Source: JBBRHQ01 sp963840235 (GTDB lineage Bacteria > Actinomycetota > Thermoleophilia > Solirubrobacterales > 70-9). Taken from it: 64,000 bases of DNA. Under the pieces are notes generated by a model. It ran no database searches, was not told the origin of the DNA, and worked only from the letters and a program-made list of their open reading frames with translations. The DNA is taken from contig CAWIYC010000006.1 of NCBI GenBank assembly GCA_963840235.1, positions 122,479-186,478 on the forward strand, given 5' to 3'. The position numbers were made by a program, and so were the translations under genes. Within the stretch, counting starts at the first letter, position 1. Each line of letters opens with the position of its first letter. Positions 24,375 through 34,751 of this stretch are shown piece by piece.

Positions 24375-26060
24375 ATGCTGCGGGAACTGAGAATCGAGAA
24401 CCTGCTGCTGATCGAGCGGGCCGAGCTCCGATTCGGCCCGGGGTTGAACGCGATCACCGGCGAGACCGGCGCGGGCAAGACGGTCCTCGCCCACTCCCTC
24501 GATCTGCTGATGGGCGGCAAGGCGCGGACGCAGATCGTCCGGCCGGGAGCCACCGAGGCCTGGGTCGAGGGTTGCTTCGACATCCCCGAGGGCCTGCTCT
24601 CCGAGCCGGAGATGGAGGAAATCGCCGAGCGCCTGCCCGAGGACGCCGAGGAGATCGTCCTCGGTCGCAGGATCTCCGCCTCGGGGAGGACGGGCGCCTT
24701 CGTCGCCGGGCGCTCGGCCTCGGCGGCGGATCTGAGGCTGCTCGGCGGTCGCCTGCTCGCCTTCTACGGGCAGCACGAGCACCGCAAGCTGACAATCTCC
24801 TCGGCCCAGCTCGAGATCCTCGACGGCTTCGCCGGCGCCGGGCATCTGCAGACGCGGCAGGCCTACCGCGCCGAGCACCTCGCCTGCGCCCGCCTCGGCG
24901 CCGAGCTGAGAGATCTGCGCGAGCGCGACGGCGCCCGCGAGCGCGACCTCGACCTCTACCGCTTCGAGCTCTCCGAGATCGAGACGGCCGCGCCTGGTGT
25001 CTCCGAGAAGGACGAGCTTGGTGCTGAGCGCGAGCGCCTGCGCCACACCGAGGGGCTGCGCCTGGCCGCCTCCGAAGCCCTGGGCGCGATCGCCGGCGAC
25101 GACGAGCGCGATGGAGCGGCAGGACTGCTCGCCGCCGCCGACGGGGCCACCCGGGCGGTTGCGGGGGTGGACCAGGGGCTCGACGAGCGGGCCGGCAGGA
25201 TCGAGTTGGTCGCGGTCGAGCTGGGAGACCTGGCGACGGAGCTGCGCGCCTATCTCGACGGGATCGAGGCGGATCCCGAGCGCCTGGCGTCGGTTGAAGA
25301 GCGCCTCGGCTCGCTCGACCGGCTCGAGCGCAAACATGGCGGCAGCATCGCCTCGGTCCTCGAGCACGCCGAGCGCTGCCGGGCCGAGATCGAGCGGCTC
25401 GAGAACGCCGAGGGGCGGACGGCCGAGCTCGAGGCCGAGCTGGCGGCGGCCGAGGATCGGCGGGCCACCGCGGCCGAGACGATCAGCCGCGGCCGTCAAA
25501 GGGCGGCGAAGCGGCTCGAGTCGCGGGTCACGAAGGAGCTGGAGCAGCTGGCAATGCCGGGGGCGAGGTTGGAGGTCGCACTGGAGCCGCACCCGGAGGG
25601 GTACGGACCCGGCGGCGCCGAAGCGGTCGAGCTGCGGGTCGCGACCAACCCCGGGATCGAGCCCGCGCCTCTTCGCGATGCCGCCTCAGGCGGGGAGCTC
25701 TCCCGGGTGATGCTGGCTCTGTGCGGACTGAGCCAGGCGGCGGGCGCGGCGACGCTCGTCTTCGACGAGATCGACGCCGGCGTAGGCGGCAAGACCGCGA
25801 GCGTCGTTGGCGAGCGGCTGCGGGCGCTGGGGGAGGGCCGCCAGGTGGTGTGCATCACCCACCTGCCGCAGGTCGCATCTCTGGCGCAGGTGCATTTCCG
25901 GATCGAGAAGACAGTCGCCGGGAGCGAGACGCGGGCGACGGTCTCCAGCGTCGACGGCGACGACCTGGTCGCCGAGATCGCCCGCATGCTCGGCGGCGGG
26001 GATGACGACACCGACGACGCCGCCAGCCGCCACGCGCGGGAAATGCTGGCGGCGGCGTGA
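24375..26060 (+). CDS. recN: DNA repair protein RecN
   Basis: A 561-residue SMC-like ATPase used in double-strand-break repair. Walker A GETGAGKT lies at about residues 32-39 (AITGETGAGKTVLAHSLDLL). AFYGQHEHRKL is the RecN-specific motif. A long Glu/Arg/Leu coiled-coil region (about 150-350) follows. The ABC signature is SGGELSRVMLAL, Walker B is TLVFDEIDAGVGGKTA, and VVCITHLPQVASLA contains the H-loop. The position next to tlyA, nadK and steA is the usual actinobacterial one. Confidence 0.95.
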   Translation: MLRELRIENLLLIERAELRFGPGLNAITGETGAGKTVLAHSLDLLMGGKARTQIVRPGATEAWVEGCFDIPEGLLSEPEMEEIAERLPEDAEEIVLGRRISASGRTGAFVAGRSASAADLRLLGGRLLAFYGQHEHRKLTISSAQLEILDGFAGAGHLQTRQAYRAEHLACARLGAELRDLRERDGARERDLDLYRFELSEIETAAPGVSEKDELGAERERLRHTEGLRLAASEALGAIAGDDERDGAAGLLAAADGATRAVAGVDQGLDERAGRIELVAVELGDLATELRAYLDGIEADPERLASVEERLGSLDRLERKHGGSIASVLEHAERCRAEIERLENAEGRTAELEAELAAAEDRRATAAETISRGRQRAAKRLESRVTKELEQLAMPGARLEVALEPHPEGYGPGGAEAVELRVATNPGIEPAPLRDAASGGELSRVMLALCGLSQAAGAATLVFDEIDAGVGGKTASVVGERLRALGEGRQVVCITHLPQVASLAQVHFRIEKTVAGSETRATVSSVDGDDLVAEIARMLGGGDDDTDDAASRHAREMLAAA

Positions 26061-26098
26061 GCGCAGACCCGCCGCTGGCGATCGGGCCCGGGTTGGCC

Positions 26099-26104
26099 TA
26101 ACCT
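26099..26104 (+). promoter_or_regulatory. TAACCT -10 box of steA, probable leaderless start
   Basis: TAACCT ends seven bases before the steA GTG at 26112, with no ribosome site. Confidence 0.45.
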
Positions 26105-26111
26105 CAAACCC

Positions 26112-27299
26112 GTGACCACGGCAAGCCGCCGTCGCTTCAGGATCTTCGCGTCGCGCCGCAACGGGGCCAGCGACGGCGCCGCGATCCACGGAACCGCACG
26201 CCTCGGGCGCAAGACGAAGAACCTGGTCAAGCGCCTCGGCCCCGCCGACATCGCGGTCATCGACCACACCAACATCGACCGGATCGCCGCCGAGGAGCTG
26301 ATCGCGACCGGGGTGCGGGCCGTGATCAACACCTCGGACTCGACCAACGGGCGCTATCCGAACGCCGGCCCGCTGCTCCTGACCCAGGCGGGGATCACCG
26401 TCGTCGACGCGCCGCGCTCGGCGCTGTTCGAACTGCTCAAGGACGGTGACCCGCTCACTATCGAGGGAGGCATGATCCTCAGCGGGGGAGAGGAGATCCT
26501 CAGCGGGCGGGTGCTGGAGGCCGATGAGCTCGCCGAGCAGCTCGAGCACCAGCGCCAGCAGATCGACGCAGCGCTCGCCGACTTCGCCGAGAACACGGTC
26601 TCACGGGTCCGCGACGAGGGCGACCTGCTGATGGGTGGCATCGACTTCCCCGCCACCCGCACCAGCTTCCGCGACCGCCACGTCCTGATCGTCGTTCGCG
26701 GCCACCGCCACCGGCGTGACCTGCAGGCCCTGCGCGCCTACATCCGCGACGTCAAGCCGCTGCTCGTCGGCGTCGACGGCGGCGCCGATGCCCTGCTCGA
26801 AGCCGGGTTGACGCCCGATGTCATCCTCGGCGACATGGACTCGGCCAGCGACGCCGCGCTCCGCAGCGGGGCCGAGCTGATCGTCCACGCTTATCCCGAC
26901 GGTACGGCCCCCGGTCGCGAGCGCCTCCTCGGCCTCGGCCTCGACCACACCACAGTTCCCGCTCCGGGGACGAGCCAGGACGTGGCGATGCTGCTCGCCT
27001 CGGAGAAGGGAGCGGCGCTGATCGTCAGCGTCGGCGCCCACTTCAACCTGATCGAGTTCCTCGACAAGGACCGCGAGGGGATGTCGTCCACCTTTCTCAC
27101 CCGGCTGCGTATCGGCGAGAACCTGGTTGACGCCAAGGGCGTGAGCCGCCTCTACAACCCGGGTCTCGAGTTGGGGTACTTGGCGCTGTTCATGATCGCC
27201 TTCGCCGCCCTGCTGGTGATCGTGATCGTCACATCGCCGGCGCTCGACGACCTGGTCCAGCTGATCTGGCTGAAGATCAAGATCTGGCTAGGGCTTTAG
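26112..27299 (+). CDS. steA: SteA-like cytokinetic-ring protein
   Basis: A 395-residue homologue of actinobacterial SteA (Rv1697 type). The large cytoplasmic part resembles thiamin-pyrophosphokinase folds: VDGGADALLEAGLTPDVILGDMDSASDAAL and the APGTSQDVAMLLA motif are visible. A single C-terminal membrane helix (YLALFMIAFAALLVIVIV, about residues 357-375) is followed by a short hydrophobic amphipathic tail. In Corynebacterium, SteA and SteB form a membrane complex that controls cell separation through peptidoglycan hydrolase activation. It sits directly before steB, as in relatives. Confidence 0.88.
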   Translation: MTTASRRRFRIFASRRNGASDGAAIHGTARLGRKTKNLVKRLGPADIAVIDHTNIDRIAAEELIATGVRAVINTSDSTNGRYPNAGPLLLTQAGITVVDAPRSALFELLKDGDPLTIEGGMILSGGEEILSGRVLEADELAEQLEHQRQQIDAALADFAENTVSRVRDEGDLLMGGIDFPATRTSFRDRHVLIVVRGHRHRRDLQALRAYIRDVKPLLVGVDGGADALLEAGLTPDVILGDMDSASDAALRSGAELIVHAYPDGTAPGRERLLGLGLDHTTVPAPGTSQDVAMLLASEKGAALIVSVGAHFNLIEFLDKDREGMSSTFLTRLRIGENLVDAKGVSRLYNPGLELGYLALFMIAFAALLVIVIVTSPALDDLVQLIWLKIKIWLGL

Positions 27300-27317
27300 A
27301 CGATCGACTCCACCGTC

Positions 27318-27323
27318 TAGCCT
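27318..27323 (+). promoter_or_regulatory. TAGCCT -10 box before steB
   Basis: TAGCCT ends six bases before the ATC proposed as the steB start. The TAG is also the in-frame stop that bars any start further upstream. Confidence 0.5.
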
Positions 27324-27329
27324 GCCGCC

Positions 27330-28286
27330 ATCGGCTACTCGGCTCGCTATCACGCCGCGTCCCTGGCGGCTGTCTTCCTCGCACTCGCGATCGGGATCCT
27401 GATCGGGGCCGAGTTCGGCGGCGACGTCGTCTCCAACACCCGCAAGGACCTCGAGAAGAGCATCACCGCGGACCTCGCCGACGCGCGCGGCCGGGCGGAC
27501 GATCTCGCCGGGGAGCTGGGTAGGGCGAACGAGTTCGCGGACCGGATCTACCCTCTCTTGGTCCGGGACAAGCTGGCGGGGCGCAGAGTCGGCATCCTCG
27601 CCCTCGGCGGGCTCCCGGGTGGCCTCTCCAACGACATCGAGGCGGCCCTGGAGCCGACCGGGGCAAGCCTGGTGGCGGTCGGCGTGATCCGTGAGCCGCC
27701 GGACCTGGACTCGCTCTCGGGCGACCTCTCGAACACCCGCTTCGCGGACGTCGCCACCAACCCCGACACGGTCGAGGCGCTCGGCACGGGGTTCGGACGC
27801 CAGCTGGTGATCGGCGGCAACCTGCTGGAGAAGGTCGGCAGCAAGATGTTCTCGCGGGTCAGCGGCAAGTTCGGCAACCTCGACGGCCTGGTCGTCGTCC
27901 GTGATCAGCCGACCCCGCTGAACAACGCCGATGCCGAAAGCACGGCAAGGCTGGAGAGCGGCCTCCTCGACGGCGTCAGCGGCACCGCGGTGAACGCCGT
28001 CGGGGTCGAGGCCAGCGACGCCGATCCCTCGTCGATCTCCTTCTTCGACGGGCACCACCTCTCGACCGTGGACGACATCGACCTCGCCTCGGGCAAGGTC
28101 GCGACCATTTTCGCCCTGCTGGGCGCCGAGGGCAACTTCGGCATCAAGGGCTCCGCCGACCGCCTCCTCCCGGACCTGCTCACCCCGGGCCCGGTGATTC
28201 CGGAGCCGGCGACCAACGGCCAGGGCAAGGGGGGAGGATCCGCTGCCGTCGGCTCCGGGCGCGCGGTCGCGGGCCAGGGCCAGTGA
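27330..28286 (+). CDS. steB: SteB/MctB-like membrane-anchored protein, apparent ATC start
   Basis: A 318-residue homologue of SteB (Rv1698, also named MctB). An N-terminal helix (SLAAVFLALAIGILIGAEFG) is followed by a coiled-coil stretch (TRKDLEKSITADLADARGRA) and a periplasmic domain beginning LLVRDKLAGRRVGILALGG. An in-frame TAG lies at 27318 and the next standard start codon in frame falls inside the conserved region, so homology demands a non-standard start. ATC at 27330 is the best candidate: homologues begin M-I/ISL at this point and a TAGCCT box lies six bases upstream. A sequence error is the alternative. It partners steA and overlaps the next gene by 4 bases. Confidence 0.8.
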   Translation: MGYSARYHAASLAAVFLALAIGILIGAEFGGDVVSNTRKDLEKSITADLADARGRADDLAGELGRANEFADRIYPLLVRDKLAGRRVGILALGGLPGGLSNDIEAALEPTGASLVAVGVIREPPDLDSLSGDLSNTRFADVATNPDTVEALGTGFGRQLVIGGNLLEKVGSKMFSRVSGKFGNLDGLVVVRDQPTPLNNADAESTARLESGLLDGVSGTAVNAVGVEASDADPSSISFFDGHHLSTVDDIDLASGKVATIFALLGAEGNFGIKGSADRLLPDLLTPGPVIPEPATNGQGKGGGSAAVGSGRAVAGQGQ

Positions 28287-29118
28287 CCTGGGTCGGCTTC
28301 CCGGTGGCGATCGCGGTAGGGGTGCTGGTCGTCCCCGCGGGGATCCGGGGGCTGCTCGACGCCGGCCTGACCCGGGAGAACTATCGCGGGGCGGTCCTCG
28401 CCTTTCCCCTCGGCGCGATCATCGCCACCTCGGCCCTGGTCGCGCTCGCGCCGCTGGCCTTCTTCGATGATCGCGCCGACATCGACCTCCTCGAACCGGA
28501 CCTGCGGCGCTGGATCACCTATGTGATCGGGGTCGCCTTTCTCGGCTTCCTCGACGACTCGCTGGGACGGGCGGGATCGGAAGGCTCTCCGCGCGGCTGG
28601 CGCGGCCACACCGAGGCGCTGCGCTCGGGGCGGCTCTCGACCGGCGCGATCAAGGCGATCGGCGCCCTGGCGCTGGCCGCCTACGCCGTCAGCGGGACCG
28701 GCCGCGAGTCGCTCGCCTACCTCGCGGACGTTGCCCTGCTGATCCTCACCACCAATCTCTTCAACCTGCTCGACCTCCGCCCCGGGCGGGCGGAGAAGGC
28801 GCTGGTGCTGATCGGCGCCGGGCTCTGCCTGGGGGCTTGGACGATTGAGCCCATAGAACTGCTCGGGATCTTCGCCGGGCCGATCCTCGTCGGCGCCTGG
28901 TTCACCCTCTCCGAGCGGGCGATGCTCGGCGACACCGGGTCGAACCTCGTCGGCGCCGTCGCCGGAGTCTGGCTGCTGACCACCCTGGACGAGTCGGGGC
29001 GGCTGATCGCGCTGGGGCTGATCGCCCTGATCACGGTATATGGGGAGTTCCGCTCGATCTCGCAGGCGATCTCTTCGATTCCGCCACTGCGACTACTAGA
29101 CTCGCTCGGGAGAGCTAG

Positions 29119-29122
<4 letters not shown>
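28283..29122 (+). CDS. MraY/WecA-like UDP-sugar phosphate transferase (GT4 superfamily)
   Basis: 279 residues with about eight to nine membrane helices. Diagnostic cytoplasmic motifs are FLGFLDDSLG (DDxxG), TTNLFNLLDLRPGRAEK (corresponding to the NxxNxxDGxxG loop, with LRPGR in place of DGLAG), and SERAMLGDTGSNLVGA. Family members move a sugar-1-phosphate from a UDP-sugar to a polyprenyl phosphate in wall or glycan synthesis. The changed nucleotide-sugar loop means donor specificity is unclear. It lies between steB and pyrG with 4-base overlaps on both sides, suggesting a role linked to envelope assembly. Confidence 0.82.
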
Positions 29123-30819
<1,697 letters not shown>

Positions 30820-30847
30820 CGGCGGCAAGGGCGCCGTGACCGCCGAA

Positions 30848-30853
30848 TAGCCT
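30848..30853 (+). promoter_or_regulatory. TAGCCT -10 box, probable leaderless start
   Basis: TAGCCT ends seven bases before GTG 30861 but only one base before the alternative TTG at 30855, favouring the GTG start. Confidence 0.5.
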
Positions 30854-30860
30854 GTTGCGG

Positions 30861-31967
30861 GTGAGTTCCGCCCGGCTGCACGAACGCTTTGCCCGCCTCT
30901 GTGAGATCCGCAGCCCGAGCGGGGAGGAGCGCGGGATCGCCGACGCGGTCTGTGCTGAGTTGCGCGGACTCGGCCTGGAGGTGATCGAGGACGACAGCGC
31001 CGAGGAGGCCGGCGCCGGAGCAGGGAACCTCCTCGCCCGTATCCCCGGGCGCGAGGACCGCTGGGTGCTGTTCGGCGCACACCTCGACACCGTTCCCCAT
31101 GAGGGACGGGTCGAGGTCGTGCTCACCGACGGAATCTTTCGCAGCGCCGCCGAGACGATCCTGGGCGCAGACAACAAGGCGGCGGTCGCGGTGCTCCTCG
31201 AGCTGGCGGCGGCTCACGCCGCCGATCCTCCCGCGGTGGGAATCGAGCTGCTGCTGACCGTGGCAGAGGAGCGGGCACTGCGCGGGGCCAAGGCCTTCGA
31301 CCTCTCCGCCCTGCGCTCGGAGGTGGGCTTCGTTCTTGACCACGCCAGCCCGATCGGCGAGGTGATCGCCGCCTCACCGAGTTACCAGCGCCTCGAGGCG
31401 GAGTTTGAGGGGACCGAGGCGCACGCGGGAATCCGGCCCGAGGATGGCCACAGCGCGATCGCGGCCGCGGCCGCCGCGGTGGCGGCGATGGACCTCGGCC
31501 GACTCGACCCTGAGACGACGGCCAACGTCGGCGTGATCGCCGGCGGCACCTCCGCCAACGTCGTCCCGGGCGCCTGCAGGATCGAGGCGGAGGCGCGCAG
31601 CATCGATCCCGCTCGCGCCGCCGAGGTCGCCGGGGAGATGTCGGAGGCCTGCGCATGGGCGGCAAGCGATCACGGCTGCGATCTCGACCTGCGGATATCG
31701 GAGCTCTTCCGCGCCTACCGGATCGCCCCCTCCTCGCCGGCGCTGGCCCTGGCCGAGGCAGGGCTCCGCCACTGCGGGCATGAGCCCACTCGGGTCGCGA
31801 GCGGCGGGGGAAGCGACGCCAACGCGCTGCTGACCGTGGGCTTCGACTGCGTCCTGCTCGCCAACGGCACCGAGGCAAACCACACCCACGAGGAATGCGT
31901 GCCCGCGACCAACCTCGATGCGATGCTTGCCGTGTGCGAGGCGATCGTGCTCGAGGCTGCGGCGTGA
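30861..31967 (+). CDS. M20-family metallopeptidase (PepT/ArgE-like)
   Basis: A 368-residue zinc peptidase. FGAHLDTVP gives the first metal ligand His-x-Asp, ILGADNKAAVAVLLELAAAH the bridging Asp, LLLTVAEERALRGAKAF the catalytic Glu pair, VLDHASPIGEV the next Asp, and NHTHEECVP the final His. A dimerisation domain (about 175-290, including GTEAHAGIRPEDGHSAI) interrupts the catalytic domain. Likely an aminotripeptidase-like or acyl-amino-acid hydrolase. The start is GTG 30861 by promoter distance. The DUF3866 gene follows after 10 bases. Confidence 0.9.
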   Translation: MSSARLHERFARLCEIRSPSGEERGIADAVCAELRGLGLEVIEDDSAEEAGAGAGNLLARIPGREDRWVLFGAHLDTVPHEGRVEVVLTDGIFRSAAETILGADNKAAVAVLLELAAAHAADPPAVGIELLLTVAEERALRGAKAFDLSALRSEVGFVLDHASPIGEVIAASPSYQRLEAEFEGTEAHAGIRPEDGHSAIAAAAAAVAAMDLGRLDPETTANVGVIAGGTSANVVPGACRIEAEARSIDPARAAEVAGEMSEACAWAASDHGCDLDLRISELFRAYRIAPSSPALALAEAGLRHCGHEPTRVASGGGSDANALLTVGFDCVLLANGTEANHTHEECVPATNLDAMLAVCEAIVLEAAA

Positions 31968-31977
31968 GGACGGGGCG

Positions 31978-33003
31978 ATGCTGAAGCTTCGCCGCGGCGT
32001 CGTCGTCGAGGAGACCCCGCTGACGATCGAGGTGGATGGCGTGCGCCGGCCGGCCTGGGCAGACGAGGGCCTGCTCGGCGAGATGCGTGAGGGCGACGAG
32101 GTCGTCGTCAATGTCGAGGCGCTCGATCTCGGCCTCGGATCGGGCGGCCTCGACATCGTCCACGTGAACCTGACCAGGGGCCTGGATGCCGATGACGCCG
32201 GCGGCGCCCACGTGATCAAGCTCAACTACACCTCGATCCAGCATCCAGTCATCCCGGTCGAACGGGCCGAGGAGGAGATCGCGGCCGGGACCGCCGGAAC
32301 CGTCCCGGTGCTGGTGATCCCGCTTCACGGCCAGCTCGCGCCGGCTGCCTGGGCGGCGGGCCAGGCCGCCCCCGGCCTCCGGGTCGGCTACGTACAGACC
32401 GCCGGCGGGGCGTTGCCGGGGAGGATCTCGCGCGACGTAGCCCAGCTGCGCAGCCTGGGGATCCTCTGCGGCCACATCACCGCAGCACCCGCCTACGGCG
32501 GCGAGATGGAGGCGCTGGGTGTCGCCGGCGCCCTCGACGCGGCCGCCCACCGGCTCCGCTGGCAGGCGGTGATAGCTGGGCCGGGGCCCGGGATCATCGG
32601 CTCCGAGACGCACCTGGGGCACGGCGGCATGGAGGCACTCGACAACGCCCACGCCGCGCTCGCTCTGGGGATGCCGACCCTGGTCTCGCCGCGGCTCTCC
32701 GAGGCCGACCCGCGACCCCGGCACCGCGGCGTCAGCCACCACACCGCCACCGTGCTCGACCTCCTTCTGGGCGGGGTCGAGGTGCCGGTGCCGGCCGGTG
32801 CCGATGAGGCCGAGGCGGCGCTGCGTGCGATCGCCGGCGAACGCCACCGGGTTTGCAGCCACGAGGCCGAGGTGAATCGTTATGCCGGCAGCGGGCTGCC
32901 TACCCGGACCATGGGCCGCGGCATCGAGGAGGACCGGATCTTCTTCGCCGCCGCCCTCTCCTCCGGCCGCGGGCTGGCCGAGGCCGCGGGGGCGCCGGAA
33001 TGA
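31978..33003 (+). CDS. DUF3866 family protein
   Basis: A 341-residue protein of the actinobacterial DUF3866 family, whose function is unknown. Recognisable parts are LRRGVVVEETPLTIEVDGVRRPA, VHVNLTRGLDADDAGGAHV, KLNYTSIQHPVIPVE, VIPLHGQLAPA and VIAGPGPGIIGSETHLGHGGM, followed by LVSPRLSEADPRPRHRGVSHHT. The ATG at 31978 begins the conserved domain. It overlaps the Nudix gene by 4 bases (ATGA) and the xerD gene follows, an order shared by other actinobacteria, which suggests a housekeeping role. Confidence 0.85.
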   Translation: MLKLRRGVVVEETPLTIEVDGVRRPAWADEGLLGEMREGDEVVVNVEALDLGLGSGGLDIVHVNLTRGLDADDAGGAHVIKLNYTSIQHPVIPVERAEEEIAAGTAGTVPVLVIPLHGQLAPAAWAAGQAAPGLRVGYVQTAGGALPGRISRDVAQLRSLGILCGHITAAPAYGGEMEALGVAGALDAAAHRLRWQAVIAGPGPGIIGSETHLGHGGMEALDNAHAALALGMPTLVSPRLSEADPRPRHRGVSHHTATVLDLLLGGVEVPVPAGADEAEAALRAIAGERHRVCSHEAEVNRYAGSGLPTRTMGRGIEEDRIFFAAALSSGRGLAEAAGAPE

Positions 33004-33530
33004 GCTACGAGCGGCTCGGTTCGGAGACCCTTTTCGAGGGGCGCTTCTTCGACGTTCGCCGCGAGCGCGTCCGCTATGAGGACGGATCCGAGCACGAGCG
33101 CGAATTCGCACGCCACCCGGGCGCCGTCGCGATCCTGCCGCACGACTCGGGGAGCCTGTTCATGGTCCGTCAACCGAGGGAGTCGGTGGGGGAGGGGGGC
33201 CTGCTCGAGCTGCCGGCCGGCAAGCTCGACGTCGAGGGCGAGTCGCCGCTCGACTGCGCCCGGCGCGAGCTGCGCGAGGAGGTCGGGATGCGCGCCGGCG
33301 AGTGGACCGAGCTGAAGCGGATCTACACCAGTCCGGGCTTCACCAGCGAGGAGGTCCACGTGTTCGAGGCGACGGACCTCGAGCGGGTCGGCGTGGACCC
33401 GACCGAAGGCGAGCAGATCGAGGTTGTCTCCCACCCGATCGCTGAGATCGACGCGGTGATCGAGAGCTGCCTCGACGCCACCTCGCTTGTCGGGCTGCTG
33501 CTGTTCCGCGCCAGCCTGCGGGCTGCCTGA
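33000..33530 (+). CDS. Nudix hydrolase, ADP-ribose pyrophosphatase type
   Basis: A 176-residue Nudix enzyme. The full Nudix box reads G-x5-E-x7-REL-x-EE-x-G in GKLDVEGESPLDCARRELRE followed by EVGM (about residues 78-101), placing all metal-binding glutamates. The preceding VRQPRESVGEGGLLELPAG and the downstream YTSPGFTSEEVHVFEA fit ADP-ribose pyrophosphatases, which clear free ADP-ribose. ATG 33000 overlaps the DUF3866 stop. Confidence 0.9.
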   Translation: MSYERLGSETLFEGRFFDVRRERVRYEDGSEHEREFARHPGAVAILPHDSGSLFMVRQPRESVGEGGLLELPAGKLDVEGESPLDCARRELREEVGMRAGEWTELKRIYTSPGFTSEEVHVFEATDLERVGVDPTEGEQIEVVSHPIAEIDAVIESCLDATSLVGLLLFRASLRAA

Positions 33531-33537
33531 CTCCAGC

Positions 33538-33618
33538 CCGACCCGGCCCGTCTGGCGCGAGCCGACCCCGCCCGCCTGGCGCGAACCGAGCCGGCCCGCC
33601 TTAGGCCCCGACCCGGCC
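33538..33618 (+). repeat. Short tandem repeat, 24-base unit
   Basis: Units beginning CCGACC(C)GGCCCG and ending TGGCGCGA(G/A) start at 33538 and 33562; a third diverged unit starts at 33586 and a partial one at 33608. It fills the 163-base gap between the Nudix gene and xerD. Confidence 0.7.
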
Positions 33619-33693
33619 TGGCCCGGCGCAGGAGGAATCCGGGCGGCCGCTTGCGGCGCAAGGGATGAACCCCGGGGGGCAGAACCATCGGCC

Positions 33694-34659
33694 ATGGCAA
33701 TCGCGATTCGCCGCCAGCCGCCGTCCTCGTCCGTGCCCGGCCCCGGAGCCCGCTTCGAGGGCCTCGTGCTCGACTTCCTCTCATACCTCGAGCTGGAGCG
33801 TGGCCTCTCGCGGAACACGCTCAACGCCTACCGAACCGACCTGCTTCAGTTCGGGGAGTTCCTCGCCAGGCGCCAGGCCGACGCGCTCGCCGCGCGCCCC
33901 TCCGACATAGCCGACTTCCTCGCCGAGCTCGCCACCGGCAACGGGCGTCCGCCCTGCTCGGCCTCGACCATCCACCGCAAGGCTGCCTGCCTGCGCTCCT
34001 TCTACAAGCATCTGCGGCGTGAGGAGCTGATCGCCGATGATCCGACCGCGGCGCTGAGCGCCCCGCGTCGCTCGAAGAAGCTTCCGCACGTCCTCAACTA
34101 CTCTGAGGTGCAAAAGCTGCTCGCGGCTCCGCGCGGCGACGAGCCGACGACCTTGCGCGACCGGGCGATGCTCGAGGTTATGTACGCCTGCGGTTTGCGG
34201 GCCTCGGAGACGATCGGGCTCGAGCTCTCCGATCTCGACCTGCGCCAGGGGTTCTTGCGGGCTCGCGGAAAGGGATCGAAGGAACGCCTGGTCCCGCTCG
34301 GGCGCCAGGCGATCGCCGCGATCAACGCCTACCTGCGCGGCGGCCGCCCGAAGCTGGTCGGCGAACGGCCGGAGCGAAAGCTCTTCGTCAACTTCCGAGG
34401 CGGCCCCTTGACCCGCCAGGGCCTCTACAAGATCGTCCAGCGCCACGCCCGCGAGGCCGGCCTGGCGGGGAAGATGAGCCCGCACACGCTGCGCCACAGC
34501 TTTGCCACCCACCTACTCGCCGGCGGCTGCGACCTGCGCGCGGTGCAGGAGATGCTCGGCCATGCCGACATCGCCACCACCCAGATGTACACGCACCTCT
34601 CCGGCGACCAGCTGAAGGAGGTCTATTTCCAGTCTCACCCGCGGGCCGTGTCCAGGTAG
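33694..34659 (+). CDS. xerD: Tyrosine recombinase XerD (chromosome dimer resolution)
   Basis: A 321-residue recombinase. The N-terminal SAM-like domain (about 25-115) has LSYLELERGLSRNTLNAYRTDL; the catalytic domain starts KKLPHVLNYSEVQKLL. Catalytic residues are Arg in YACGLRASETIGL, Lys in RGKGSKERLVPLG, His-x-x-Arg in SPHTLRHSFATHLL, His in LGHADIATTQMYTH, and the nucleophile Tyr in MYTH. GDQLKEVYFQSHPRA is the XerC/D-type tail. The ATG at 33694 is preferred to an open frame reaching back into the Nudix gene. Its position beside Nudix and DUF3866 is the usual actinobacterial xerD locus, distinct from the accessory recombinase at 51308. Confidence 0.92.
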   Translation: MAIAIRRQPPSSSVPGPGARFEGLVLDFLSYLELERGLSRNTLNAYRTDLLQFGEFLARRQADALAARPSDIADFLAELATGNGRPPCSASTIHRKAACLRSFYKHLRREELIADDPTAALSAPRRSKKLPHVLNYSEVQKLLAAPRGDEPTTLRDRAMLEVMYACGLRASETIGLELSDLDLRQGFLRARGKGSKERLVPLGRQAIAAINAYLRGGRPKLVGERPERKLFVNFRGGPLTRQGLYKIVQRHAREAGLAGKMSPHTLRHSFATHLLAGGCDLRAVQEMLGHADIATTQMYTHLSGDQLKEVYFQSHPRAVSR

Positions 34660-34670
34660 CCACCCCGCTG

Positions 34671-34718
34671 GCGAGCCTTCAATCGCCTCTCATAGTGAGA
34701 GGAAATATCACTCTCGGC
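34671..34718 (+). repeat. Dispersed palindromic repeat, copy D
   Basis: GCGAGCCTTCAATCG arm, CCTCTCA-TAG-TGAGAGG hairpin (34686-34702), then an ATATCACTCTCGGC arm. In reverse complement it aligns with copy C. It lies 12 bases after xerD and 34 bases before mutM. Confidence 0.78.
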
Positions 34719-34739
34719 AACGGACGCATGGGCGGCTGA

Positions 34740-34745
34740 GAGAAT
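34740..34745 (+). promoter_or_regulatory. GAGAAT -10-like box of mutM
   Basis: GAGAAT ends six bases before the mutM ATG; no ribosome site is present. Confidence 0.35.
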
Positions 34746-34751
34746 CGGGCG

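Noticed and set aside
34671..34718. Copy D as a simple rho-independent terminator of xerD
   Set aside because: There is no T run, and the same sequence with both arms is found elsewhere, including at gene starts, so a repeat family is the better description; terminator activity is still possible.
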